Origin: Nitrosomonas marina
GTDB lineage: Bacteria > Pseudomonadota > Gammaproteobacteria > Burkholderiales > Nitrosomonadaceae
NCBI RefSeq assembly: GCF_900110145.1
Contig: NZ_FOCP01000003.1
Span: 163,305-227,304 of the forward strand
Direction: 5' to 3'
DNA length: 64,000 bases
Of the stretch, positions 9,639 through 17,788 are shown piece by piece (the stretch's first letter is position 1; each line of letters begins with the position of its first letter). The position numbers and the translations under genes are program-made. A model generated the notes under the pieces. That model ran no database searches and was not told the DNA's origin. It saw nothing but the letters and a program-made list of their open reading frames with translations.

Positions 9639-10623
9639 TTTTTTAGCCCAAATGGAAACGACCTTTGTCAATACGTTCGCCTCGTTGCTTTCTCCAGCAG
9701 GAAGTCGTGCGCGGTTATCCATTGTCCTCTATCACCGGGTTCCACTGAAACCCGATGAACTGTTTCCTGGCCAGGAAGATGCACATAGCTTTGAAACACA
9801 AATTTGTCATTTATCCCGTCATTTCAATGTACTTCCGTTACATGAGGCCATTCAAAGATTGCAGGACAAGACACTCCCGAGCCGGGCGGCCTGTATTACT
9901 TTTGATGATGGCTACGCAAATAACGTCGAAGTTGCTTTGCCTATTCTTCAAAAATACAAGGTAGCTGCAACTTTTTTTATTGCAGCCGGTTTTATTGACG
10001 GCAGTATGATGTGGAATGACAAACTCATTGAACTCTTACGTCGTGCATCTGGCTCTGTTTTGAATTTAGATAAAATCGGACTGGGTGAGTACGAAATCGG
10101 CACACTGGAGCAACGCCGGCAAACTGTATTAACACTGATTGAAACGTTCAAGTACATGCCGTATGCAGAGAGATCTGAACAATTAGATCGATTATGCAAT
10201 TTAATACCCGAAACACTGCCAGGAAATGTTATGATGAATCCTGATCAGATCAGACAGCTACATGGCGCCGGTATGGAGATCGGCGGACATACCGTTACCC
10301 ATCCGATTCTGACGCGTCTGGAAACTTCTGCAGCATACGCCGAAATTGAACACGGCAAGACCATATTAGAAAATATCCTACAGGCGCCTGTTCGTTATTT
10401 CGCATATCCAAATGGCAAACCTGGTCGGGATTATTTAACCGAACATGTTGACATGCTTAAAAGAATCGGCTTTGATGCAGCTGTATCAACCGCCTGGGGA
10501 ACCGCAACCACAAGTACAGATATTTATCAGCTACCGAGATTTACACCCTGGAATATCAACCGCAATCGGTTCTTATTACAGATGATGCAAAACATGTTCA
10601 GATCAGTGCAGACCGTATCTTAA
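9631..10623 (+). CDS. Polysaccharide deacetylase (NodB domain)
   Basis: A 330-residue carbohydrate esterase family 4 protein. The NodB metal motif is TFDDGYANN (Asp92, Asp93) and the metal histidines are in GGHTVTHPIL (His220, His224). It should remove acetyl groups from an N-acetylated sugar polymer. No clear signal peptide is seen, so cytosolic or inner-membrane-associated action is possible. The GTG start at 9631 overlaps the methyltransferase gene; ATG at 9652 is an alternative seven residues later. It is the last recognisable member of the exopolysaccharide cluster. Confidence 0.85.
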   Translation: MPSFLAQMETTFVNTFASLLSPAGSRARLSIVLYHRVPLKPDELFPGQEDAHSFETQICHLSRHFNVLPLHEAIQRLQDKTLPSRAACITFDDGYANNVEVALPILQKYKVAATFFIAAGFIDGSMMWNDKLIELLRRASGSVLNLDKIGLGEYEIGTLEQRRQTVLTLIETFKYMPYAERSEQLDRLCNLIPETLPGNVMMNPDQIRQLHGAGMEIGGHTVTHPILTRLETSAAYAEIEHGKTILENILQAPVRYFAYPNGKPGRDYLTEHVDMLKRIGFDAAVSTAWGTATTSTDIYQLPRFTPWNINRNRFLLQMMQNMFRSVQTVS

Positions 10624-10641
10624 ACTGCTTAGTCAAACACT

Positions 10642-10923
10642 ATGCAACCAACCGTGGTCGTCAATCATCATCGCCAGACGGCAATAATAGTCACCAGAAA
10701 TGGCAGTAAATATAAAATCATCAAATTAGGCAAAGGCCGTCTCACGGTAACATCAATATCGTTTAAAGAGTTGGAAACGCAGGGGTATAAAGTGAGCCAA
10801 TATTCACCCAGCCAGGCCGCCCAATCCTACCTTCTACATGGCGCAGGTGTCAGTCAAAGAGCCAGAAGGTATCTTGAGAGTATCGCACACAGCAAATTCT
10901 CGGATGTATTAACGCTGACATAA
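10642..10923 (+). CDS. Small hypothetical protein
   Basis: A 93-residue basic protein that I do not recognise, starting 18 bases after the deacetylase stop and on the same strand. It has no signal peptide or membrane segment. The middle (VTRNGSKYKIIKLGKGRLTV) looks like a small beta-rich domain. It may be the last gene of the operon. Codon use looks like coding sequence, but there is no motif to support a function. Confidence 0.5.
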   Translation: MQPTVVVNHHRQTAIIVTRNGSKYKIIKLGKGRLTVTSISFKELETQGYKVSQYSPSQAAQSYLLHGAGVSQRARRYLESIAHSKFSDVLTLT

Positions 10924-11062
10924 TTCATTACCATACCACGCTATCGTTTTAGCGCCTCACCAATCGCACAAGTCCAGATCCATCAACATTGTCTTTCCTA
11001 TATGACAAATACAATGCAACGAATAACGATACCGACGACATAGCAACCGGCTGACTTTTTAC

Positions 11063-11092
11063 AGAAAAAAAACCGCCTGATTGGAGGCGGTT
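11063..11092 (-). terminator. Rho-independent terminator of the small lipoprotein gene
   Basis: Perfect 8-base stem aaccgcct (11071-11078) and aggcggtt (11085-11092) with a 6-base loop. On the minus strand the hairpin is followed by a run of eight T. It lies about 50 bases past the stop of the minus-strand lipoprotein gene, and may also stop + strand transcription from the exopolysaccharide side. Confidence 0.85.
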
Positions 11093-11141
11093 CTATTTAC
11101 CTCAACTATGTGAGGACAGATATTGGCTATTAAAGTCTGAA

Positions 11142-11339
11142 TTAATGACCTGGTTTGCTTTTACCACCGTAAGGACGTGGATCTGCACCTTCAGCCAGGC
11201 AGTTACCATTGCCGTCGATACCAAATTCACAATCCATATCTATCATATTGGGATCACCCATATCTGCGGAATCAAACAGACCACCGCAGCCGGACAGTAC
11301 AAGTGCGAGTAACGCTGCTAAAAAAACTGAAAATTTCAT
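11142..11339 (-). CDS. Small lipoprotein
   Basis: A 65-residue protein with a lipoprotein signal peptide: MKFSVFLAALLALVLSGCGG, lipobox L-S-G-C with the lipidated Cys at 18. The mature part of about 48 residues is acidic in the middle (DSADMGDPNMIDMD) and has two further cysteines (MDCEFGIDGNGNCLAEG), then a basic Gly/Pro-rich tail. AGGAGA sits a few bases before the ATG. It has its own terminator, so it is probably monocistronic. No family recognised; outer-membrane anchoring is inferred from the lipobox. Confidence 0.75.
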   Translation of the reverse strand: MKFSVFLAALLALVLSGCGGLFDSADMGDPNMIDMDCEFGIDGNGNCLAEGADPRPYGGKSKPGH

Positions 11340-11541
11340 TGCTTCTCCTAATAATTATCGAATATTTGAAAGATAGCCATAATATATTTAATCCAAAAAA
11401 CTATCTGTAATTATTATTTATATTTCTTTTCTGATTAATAAAACAACAGCCAGTTCAGGAGTATATACTGAAACAAACCAAACATACAAGCGGTACCGAT
11501 GATCGTCCCACCACTGGTTCTCAAGTTACACCGCATTCTAT

Positions 11542-12975
11542 TCACACAATTTTACGCATGTTCTTCAACAAACCGATGCCAAGATATGCCATGATAATGG
11601 CAAAGCATGGATTGAGCAGATTCAACAAGGCATACGGCGCATACTCCAGTGTCGTAACACCAAGGGTAGCAGCATAAAAAGTACCAGTAGTTGTCCAGGG
11701 AACCAGTGCCGCTGTCAGCGTCGCACCTTCCTCTACTGAACGGGACAATATCGCTTTATCGATGTCTTTTTCTTCATAGAACCCTTTGAATAACTGGCTA
11801 TTCAAGATAATCGAGATATACGCTTCACCCAAAGCAAGATTACAGACAAACCCTGCCGCAATTGTAGTTGCGATCAGCGTGCCGATGCGTCTGATAAACA
11901 TAATAATGTTTATCAGCATGACCCGCAAAAACCCGGCGTGATGCAAAATGCCACCCAATGCCAGTGCCATAATCGACAATAGCAGTGTCCATGCCATACT
12001 ATAAATGCCTCCGCGTCCGAGCAAGTCATCCAGATTTTCAATACCGGTTGACCCTTCAGAATTTAACCAGAGCGCGTTCAGAACATCGATACCGCTTTTC
12101 CCCTGATACACAATTGCAATCAACATGGCGATAAAAATACTGATCGACATACTGACCTCTGGTGCGTACCGCTTGATGCTCATAACAAACATGACCAATA
12201 ACGGCAACAGCGTAATCGCCGGATTTAGCATATACGCATTGTTTAACGCCAACCTGACAGTTTCGTTAGCAGTTTCAATTGTCGTATCGTAGAGTTGTGC
12301 GTCTGCATACTTTAATCCAATAAAAACAAACAGACACAACACAATCATGAACGTAGGCACCGTGGTAAACAACATAGAATAGATATGGCGGTAAAGACTT
12401 GTTTCAGCACTCATGGCGGCCAGGTTCGTTGTGTCTGAAATCGGCGACAATTTATCGCCAAATGTAGCGCCCGAGATAATCATACCGGCGACAACCGGCA
12501 ATGGAATACCCATTGCGTCTCCAATACCCATCAGAACCACCCCCAGTGTACCAACGGTACCCCACGATGTACCGGTTGCCACTGACATCAGACAGCATAA
12601 AATCAGTCCAACAGGCAAAAAAATTACAGGATTGAGGAAATCAAGTCCGTAAAACAACAAACTGGCAATCGTACCGCTTTGCATATAGCTGGCAATTACC
12701 ATGCCAATCAGCATAAAAATATACAATGCCGGCAGCGCTTTATAAATGCCATGATTCATCATCTGCCTGATCGCAAGAAAAGAGTGACCAAGCCAGGCCG
12801 CTTGCATGGCTGTCCAGACCAAAGCAAGAAATATAATCGCGTGCAAACTAGCCTCGAAAACAAACAGCCCCAGTGAAATCATTAAAAACACGCCTATGAA
12901 GCAAATCACAGCATGAATAAATGAAGGTTTTTTTTTACCGGCAAATGCCTCGTTTAACTGCTTATCATTTTCCAT
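11542..12975 (-). CDS. nhaC: Na+/H+ antiporter NhaC
   Basis: A 477-residue integral membrane protein with about eleven hydrophobic segments. Family motifs seen include ATGTSWGTVGTLG (around residues 153-165) and GATFGDKLSPISDTTNLAA (around 190-208), which is characteristic of the NhaC family. It should exchange cytoplasmic Na+ for external H+. It stands alone, convergent with nothing and divergent from the TPR protein gene at 13378. The start ATG has only a weak ribosome site. No domain is missing. Confidence 0.9.
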   Translation of the reverse strand: MENDKQLNEAFAGKKKPSFIHAVICFIGVFLMISLGLFVFEASLHAIIFLALVWTAMQAAWLGHSFLAIRQMMNHGIYKALPALYIFMLIGMVIASYMQSGTIASLLFYGLDFLNPVIFLPVGLILCCLMSVATGTSWGTVGTLGVVLMGIGDAMGIPLPVVAGMIISGATFGDKLSPISDTTNLAAMSAETSLYRHIYSMLFTTVPTFMIVLCLFVFIGLKYADAQLYDTTIETANETVRLALNNAYMLNPAITLLPLLVMFVMSIKRYAPEVSMSISIFIAMLIAIVYQGKSGIDVLNALWLNSEGSTGIENLDDLLGRGGIYSMAWTLLLSIMALALGGILHHAGFLRVMLINIIMFIRRIGTLIATTIAAGFVCNLALGEAYISIILNSQLFKGFYEEKDIDKAILSRSVEEGATLTAALVPWTTTGTFYAATLGVTTLEYAPYALLNLLNPCFAIIMAYLGIGLLKNMRKIV

Positions 12976-13377
12976 CGCTTTTTCAGGCTTTTGAACAATA
13001 TTGTTTATTCTTCATATCCGGCCAGCCGCTTCCCGAATTAAAATATTTAAACAACAAAGATCAGTTCCGATACCGTTTCAGAATCAATATCCATTTCATT
13101 CTGATTCCTGAACTCATTCCAAAAAAAAAACGGTTTAACAGTCACATTCTTCGCACCAGATAAAGCTATGCCATTAACTCTTGCTCAGGTTTGGTGGAAT
13201 CTTCATAAGATTTTGATACCGCTTTAATCGTATTACTACTTTTTTACCCATTAACTATTGTCAGTTTGTTCCTTTTAATGGCAAGATTGCATTATCTTTT
13301 TATCCTGATATCCTGAAAGATCTAGTTAATCTAGTTCTAGTCAAAAGACTTTCAGTCAGGTCAATCCAGGCAATTAT
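12976..13377. other. Divergent intergenic region between nhaC and the TPR gene
   Basis: About 400 AT-rich bases with no convincing gene. It should hold the promoters of both divergent genes, but I could not pick out confident -35/-10 pairs. Two gatctagttaatctagttcta-like direct repeats near 13318-13340 (ctagtt repeated) are the only small structure noted. Confidence 0.4.
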
Positions 13378-14034
13378 ATGCACTCACCACCTATGGATAC
13401 AATCAAATACATCAATCAGCCAATTGTTCGGATCTTAGCACTTCTGTTTGTGATGATCACAGGACCGGTTTTTGCCGGGCCATATTGCGGTGAAGTGGAC
13501 AATACGACATTTGGACCATTTGACTACACTGACCCAACAAAGAAAGAAGAACTAAAGGTTGTCGAAACACATCACTTTGATCGTAATGTTGAGAATCTGA
13601 TCGCAGGTACGACAAGCTCAATTGGTGGAGATTTGAACTATACGCTAAGCGCCTTTCCTAACCATCACAAAGCGCTGCACACATTAAGCAGACTTGCTTT
13701 AAGAGACAAAATATCCAGACCTGAAGGAACCCGATATACTGTTTTATGCTATTTTGACCGAGCAATCCGTTTCAAGCCAAAAGATCCAGTAGTCCGCGTG
13801 ATTTTTAGCAACCACCTGCTCAAACAAAACAAACTGGACATGGCTCTGGAGCAATTACAAATCGCCAACGATATAGAACCAGACAACCCCACAACTAACT
13901 ATAACCTGGGATTACTCTATTTAAAAAAGAGAAACTATGAAAAGGCCCTGCTTCACGCTAAAAAAGCATACGAACAAAATTTTCCATTACCCGGCCTTAA
14001 AAACAAACTGGTTGCCGCTGGCAAATGGAAATAA
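13378..14034 (+). CDS. Secreted tetratricopeptide repeat protein
   Basis: A 218-residue protein with an N-terminal signal peptide (hydrophobic ILALLFVMITGPVFAG, cleavage likely near residue 35). The C-terminal half has tetratricopeptide-like helices: FDRAIRFKPKDPVVRVIF, LEQLQIANDIEPDNPTTNY and NLGLLYLKKRNYEKALLHA, about residues 120-200. It is likely a periplasmic protein-interaction scaffold. The N-terminal mature part has two Cys (PYCGEV, VLCYF) and an FGPFDY motif. ATG at 13393 is an equally good start. Partner unknown; it faces dnaQ convergently. Confidence 0.75.
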   Translation: MHSPPMDTIKYINQPIVRILALLFVMITGPVFAGPYCGEVDNTTFGPFDYTDPTKKEELKVVETHHFDRNVENLIAGTTSSIGGDLNYTLSAFPNHHKALHTLSRLALRDKISRPEGTRYTVLCYFDRAIRFKPKDPVVRVIFSNHLLKQNKLDMALEQLQIANDIEPDNPTTNYNLGLLYLKKRNYEKALLHAKKAYEQNFPLPGLKNKLVAAGKWK

Positions 14035-14055
14035 TCATTGATACTCAATAGAAAC

Positions 14056-14757
14056 TTAGCACTCCATATTTTTCCATATACATCGATTGTCATTTTCTTT
14101 GGCAATTTCTTCCAGCAAACGGTTATGCAGCTCTAGTTCCTGAGCGTTCGCAACTACTATTCGCAGATTCAGATTGCTGACATCATATTCAAGTTGGCTG
14201 CCGGTCTGCATATCACTGTCCAGATCCATCATCAGACTTTCCTGGCCGCGAGTCATCGCAAGATAAACTTCGGCGAGCAATTCTGCATCTAGCAATGCTC
14301 CATGCAGCGTTCTTTTCGAATTATCTATTTTATAACGTTCACATAATGCATCAAGATTATTGCGTTTGCCCGGATGCAGATCCTTCGCCAGTTTGAGCGT
14401 ATCGGTGATGCGCGCGCAATACGCATCTATAGCAGACAATCTCTCAAGACCCAACTCATGATTTAAAAAACCCACATCAAAGGGTGCATTATGTATTACC
14501 AGTTCTGCATCATAAATAAAATCCAGGAAATCTTTGGCAATTTCCTTAAATTTTGGCTTATCTTCGAGAAATGCACGGGTTAGACCATGGACTTGCAGCG
14601 CGCCCTCGTCACTGTCGCGCCCTGGGTTGAGATAATGATGAAAATGATTCCCGGTTAGCTGCCGGTTGCTGATCTCTACTCCAGCAATTTCAACGACCCG
14701 ATGCCCAAGTTTGTATTCCAGCCCAGTAGTTTCAGTATCGAGTACAATTTGTCGCAT
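14056..14757 (-). CDS. dnaQ: DNA polymerase III epsilon subunit (3'-5' proofreading exonuclease)
   Basis: A 233-residue DEDDh exonuclease. Exo I is VLDTETTGL (residues 5-13), Exo II HNAPFDVGFLNHEL (around 93-106) and Exo III RTLHGALLDAELLAEVYLAM (around 153-172), with the catalytic His and Asp present. It proofreads newly made DNA inside the polymerase III core. The C-terminal region that binds the alpha subunit is present. It is two bases past rnhA on the same strand, the common betaproteobacterial dnaQ-rnhA arrangement. Confidence 0.95.
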   Translation of the reverse strand: MRQIVLDTETTGLEYKLGHRVVEIAGVEISNRQLTGNHFHHYLNPGRDSDEGALQVHGLTRAFLEDKPKFKEIAKDFLDFIYDAELVIHNAPFDVGFLNHELGLERLSAIDAYCARITDTLKLAKDLHPGKRNNLDALCERYKIDNSKRTLHGALLDAELLAEVYLAMTRGQESLMMDLDSDMQTGSQLEYDVSNLNLRIVVANAQELELHNRLLEEIAKENDNRCIWKNMEC

Positions 14758-14759
14758 GA

Positions 14760-15218
14760 TCAGGAAAACTGTTCGGCTATAACTTTATCGACACCACGAT
14801 TTGCCAACGCATCGGCACGCTCGTTACCTTCATGTCCAGCATGACCACGAACCCAGAGCCATTCCACATCATGTTTCTGCGATAATTGATCCAATAGTCT
14901 CCACAAATCCTCATTTTTGACCGGTCTATTATCAGCTGTTTTCCATTTTCGCGCTTTCCAGGCCTGCATCCATTGACTGATACCATTATGCACATACTGT
15001 GAATCTGTGTATAAACGCACCTTGCAGGATCGTTTCAACAATTCCAGCGCTCGAATTGCAGCAAGCAGCTCCATTCGGTTATTGGTTGTGTGTTTTTCCC
15101 CTCCAAATATCTCCTGCTCGTGCGCGCCATATCTCAAAACAGCACCCCACCCGCCGATACCCGGATTTCCTTTACAGGCACCATCAGTGAATATTTTAAC
15201 TACCCTATCTTCTTTCAT
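14760..15218 (-). CDS. rnhA: Ribonuclease HI
   Basis: A 152-residue RNase HI, normal length. The catalytic acids are visible in [12 protein letters not shown] (Asp near 12), [10 protein letters not shown] (Glu near 50), YTDSQYV (Asp near 72) and GNERADALA (Asp near 136), with the helper His in [10 protein letters not shown]. It cuts the RNA strand of RNA-DNA hybrids. It lies between the methyltransferase gene and dnaQ, all on the minus strand. Confidence 0.96.
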   Translation of the reverse strand: MKEDRVVKIFTDGACKGNPGIGGWGAVLRYGAHEQEIFGGEKHTTNNRMELLAAIRALELLKRSCKVRLYTDSQYVHNGISQWMQAWKARKWKTADNRPVKNEDLWRLLDQLSQKHDVEWLWVRGHAGHEGNERADALANRGVDKVIAEQFS

Positions 15219-15281
15219 TATTGTTAGATCTGTACAACAGTAGCCACAAATTCGTCACCTTATGTTTAATTTACAGATCGG

Positions 15282-16010
15282 CTATGAATTCCTTTGCTTA
15301 GTGCGCTGCGTAGCAGCAGCGATCTTCTTTTTTCCGGCCAAACTGCTTTTCCAGCTGGGTTTGATTACACGCATGCCATATTTATGCTTAACCGCGTGCA
15401 AAAAATATACGCCACCTGAAATAGGCCACCAGCGATCACCTGCATCTTCCATAAACCTGAATCGCTGACGCCAGTTATCCTGTCTGAAGGGCGGTGTATA
15501 ACAACACAATTTTCCGCCTTTCATCTCAAAATTGAAAAGTTTTAACCAGTCCTTCAACCTTGGTAACGCAATAAAATCTCCATTCCATGGAAACTCTTCT
15601 TGCTCTGACACAAAAAAATTGTGTACACCCCATAAACTAAGTGGGTTAAAGCCGGAAATAACGACATGACCTTCGGGAATCAGCACACGATAAACCTCCC
15701 GTAGAATTTGATGCGGATTTTTATTAAACTCAAGAACATGGGGTACGATTACCAGATCAATCGTATCACCGGCTATTGGCAGATGATCACAGGTTGCTTT
15801 CATTGCGTTATCGCACTCAGTACCCGCTGTGAAACGTAACGGCATGCGGTTCATTCTCAAAAAATCACAGTATGGCATGCCTAACTGCATAGCGTTATAA
15901 CCAAAAATATTTGCAACTGCTTGATCAAAGTATAGAAATTCATGTTCGACAACATACTGTCCGAGGGGTGTAGCAAACCATTGCCGAGCGGTTATTGCAG
16001 TCATGCCCAT
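15282..16010 (-). CDS. SAM-dependent methyltransferase of the gloB-rnhA locus
   Basis: A 242-residue methyltransferase-domain protein with a degenerate glycine motif. DLVIVPHVLEFNKNPHQILR and EVYRVLIPEGHVVISGFNPL (about residues 82-120) are typical of the small methyltransferases found between gloB and rnhA in many beta- and gammaproteobacteria. Substrate unknown. It is divergent from gloB (16104) across about 90 bases. The basic C-terminal tail (SSLAGKKKIAAATQRTKQR) may bind nucleic acid, which is inference only. A second in-frame ATG lies six bases downstream. Confidence 0.8.
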   Translation of the reverse strand: MGMTAITARQWFATPLGQYVVEHEFLYFDQAVANIFGYNAMQLGMPYCDFLRMNRMPLRFTAGTECDNAMKATCDHLPIAGDTIDLVIVPHVLEFNKNPHQILREVYRVLIPEGHVVISGFNPLSLWGVHNFFVSEQEEFPWNGDFIALPRLKDWLKLFNFEMKGGKLCCYTPPFRQDNWRQRFRFMEDAGDRWWPISGGVYFLHAVKHKYGMRVIKPSWKSSLAGKKKIAAATQRTKQRNS

Positions 16011-16103
16011 AAATTTAAACGGTTTATATAGATTAGTCAGAGCTTATATTTTAATTTAAGCTATAAGGATACTCACTCAAATTCTACATCATTAAAAACT
16101 GAC

Positions 16104-16895
16104 ATGACGACATTGCGTATTTATCCCGTACCCGCATTCAGAGATAATTATATCTGGATAGTTCACAACACAGCGTCTGCTGCAGTTATTGATCCGGGAG
16201 ACGCACATCCCGTACTTGACTATCTGCAGTCGAAAAAACTGCAACTTGATGCCATATTGATCACACATCATCACAATGATCATACTGGCGGCATCCAGGC
16301 GCTGCTAGACCGGTTAGATGTGCCGGTATACGGCCCAGAGCACGAAGCGATTTCAACCGTGTCCCATCCTTTGCGTGATGAAGAAACAGTTTGTCTGCCG
16401 TCGTTATCTCTCTCGCTCTCGGTTATAGAAGTGCCTGGACATACGCGAGGACATATTGCCTATTTTGGGCTTCCGCCCGGGCCAGATCAAAAACACATAC
16501 TATTCTGTGGAGACACGTTGTTTGCCAGTGGCTGCGGTCGATTGTTCGAAGGAACCGCCCAGCAAATGTACCATTCGCTACAAAAACTGGCAGGCCTACC
16601 TGATGACACACTGGTTTATTGTACTCACGAATATACGCTTAGCAATATCAGTTTTGCCCGAACTGCAGAACCCGATAACGTCGATCTTCAGCAACTGGAG
16701 CAACATGCCAGTCAGCTACGCTGCAACAACAAACCGACACTACCTTCAACCATAGCAATGGAAAAAGCATGCAACCCGTTTTTACGCTGCACTCGCCCTG
16801 AAATAATCAAAACTGCCAGTCTATATGCCGGAAAAAAGCTGCAGGAGCCGCTTGACGTCTTTACCGCATTACGTGAATGGAAAAATAACTTTTAA
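16104..16895 (+). CDS. gloB: Hydroxyacylglutathione hydrolase (glyoxalase II)
   Basis: A 263-residue metallo-beta-lactamase-fold enzyme. The metal motif is ITHHHNDHTGG (residues 53-63), with further ligands in PGHTRGHIAYF, FCGDTLFASGCGRLFEG and CTHEYTLSN. The glyoxalase II C-terminal domain ends with NPFLRC and a helical tail. It hydrolyses S-lactoylglutathione to lactate and glutathione, the second step of methylglyoxal detoxification. Divergent from the methyltransferase. Confidence 0.94.
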   Translation: MTTLRIYPVPAFRDNYIWIVHNTASAAVIDPGDAHPVLDYLQSKKLQLDAILITHHHNDHTGGIQALLDRLDVPVYGPEHEAISTVSHPLRDEETVCLPSLSLSLSVIEVPGHTRGHIAYFGLPPGPDQKHILFCGDTLFASGCGRLFEGTAQQMYHSLQKLAGLPDDTLVYCTHEYTLSNISFARTAEPDNVDLQQLEQHASQLRCNNKPTLPSTIAMEKACNPFLRCTRPEIIKTASLYAGKKLQEPLDVFTALREWKNNF

Positions 16896-16921
16896 GCGTA
16901 TTATTTCTGGAACAGCATATG

Positions 16922-16956
16922 AAAACGGACTTCTGGCCGATTGACCGGAAGTCCGT
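16922..16956 (-). terminator. Hairpin terminator between gloB and cytochrome P460 (probably bidirectional)
   Basis: Twelve-base stem acggacttctgg (16925-16936) with ccggaagtccgt (16945-16956), containing one G-U pair and an 8-base loop. It lies between two convergent genes. The T-rich tail (tttt) is on the minus strand, so it fits best as the terminator of the P460 gene. Confidence 0.75.
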
Positions 16957-17014
16957 GATAAAGTGAAGGTATCAGTCTATAAATGACTGACTTCAAACCA
17001 GATTGCTTGGGTTT

Positions 17015-17584
17015 CTATGGTTTGGCTGCACGTAATACTGGATAGCCTTGAGTGTATACCTGATCTTGCTCCGCATGTTCTTGATGACATGCTGAGCATG
17101 CCGAATCTTCCTGAATCGCGCCATGTCTTGCACCCTCAGGAAATCCAAAATAAGCCCAGTTCCCCGGGCGATCGGGATATCGTTTCTCACTTTTGACCAT
17201 AGCCGCAATGCCATTAAATTCACCTGGGAAATAACCATTTCCACTCGGAGATTCTTTTCCTCGAATGCTGACAAGTTCTTTCACTATTACAGTATTGTTA
17301 CGAAACTCACCGGTTTTCTTCCAATATTCGAAGCTGCCCGGATCTATATAAACATTATGAAATTCTGGAAATGCAGCGGCGCCATCATTCATATCATTTG
17401 GTGTAACACTTGAACCAATGAAGACCCACTCACGATAATTTCTAGGTGTATACAATTCGTTATCTTGTGTGAATCGACCGTACAACCGCTCTCCAGATGC
17501 AACAGCTTGTGTTGTAACACTCAACATACCGGCCATTAACAGTGGAGCAATACCGCAAAATATAGTTTTCTTGAACTTTGACAT
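17015..17584 (-). CDS. cytL: Cytochrome P460
   Basis: A 189-residue exported monohaem cytochrome: signal peptide (residues 1-30, hydrophobic core then QAVASG), the P460 fold signatures PRNYREWVFIGSSVTPNDMN and EYWKKTGEFR, and the haem motif CSACH (Cys163, Cys166, His167) followed by VYTQGYPVLRAAKP at the C-terminus. One of Lys89/Lys90 corresponds to the lysine that cross-links to the haem in N. europaea. The family oxidises hydroxylamine to N2O or NO in ammonia oxidisers, in the periplasm. From memory, N. europaea has a distal glutamate where this protein has Ala127 (NGIAAMVK), so activity may be reduced. Good -35/-10 promoter upstream; monocistronic. Confidence 0.93.
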   Translation of the reverse strand: MSKFKKTIFCGIAPLLMAGMLSVTTQAVASGERLYGRFTQDNELYTPRNYREWVFIGSSVTPNDMNDGAAAFPEFHNVYIDPGSFEYWKKTGEFRNNTVIVKELVSIRGKESPSGNGYFPGEFNGIAAMVKSEKRYPDRPGNWAYFGFPEGARHGAIQEDSACSACHQEHAEQDQVYTQGYPVLRAAKP

Positions 17585-17648
17585 AATAAGCCCTTTAAAT
17601 GGTTAACGAAAAACCCGAAAACAGCCTGGAAAGCTATTTCCCAGCCTT

Positions 17649-17677
17649 ATGTTAAAGAGACAAGTTACACTCGTCAA
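17649..17677 (-). promoter_or_regulatory. Sigma-70-like promoter of cytochrome P460
   Basis: On the minus strand, TTGACG (17672-17677) and TAACAT (17649-17654) are separated by exactly 17 bases. It lies about 65 bases upstream of the P460 start and nothing else is downstream, so it is the likely promoter. Confidence 0.6.
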
Positions 17678-17788
17678 GAGGCAAAAAATTCAAAGTGATA
17701 TCTTGAAATATGGTCATTGTATTTTTTTGTTATTCTCAAACACCTGTATTATTCTGTTACGTCGTTTGGCTTAATTACATTAACATGC

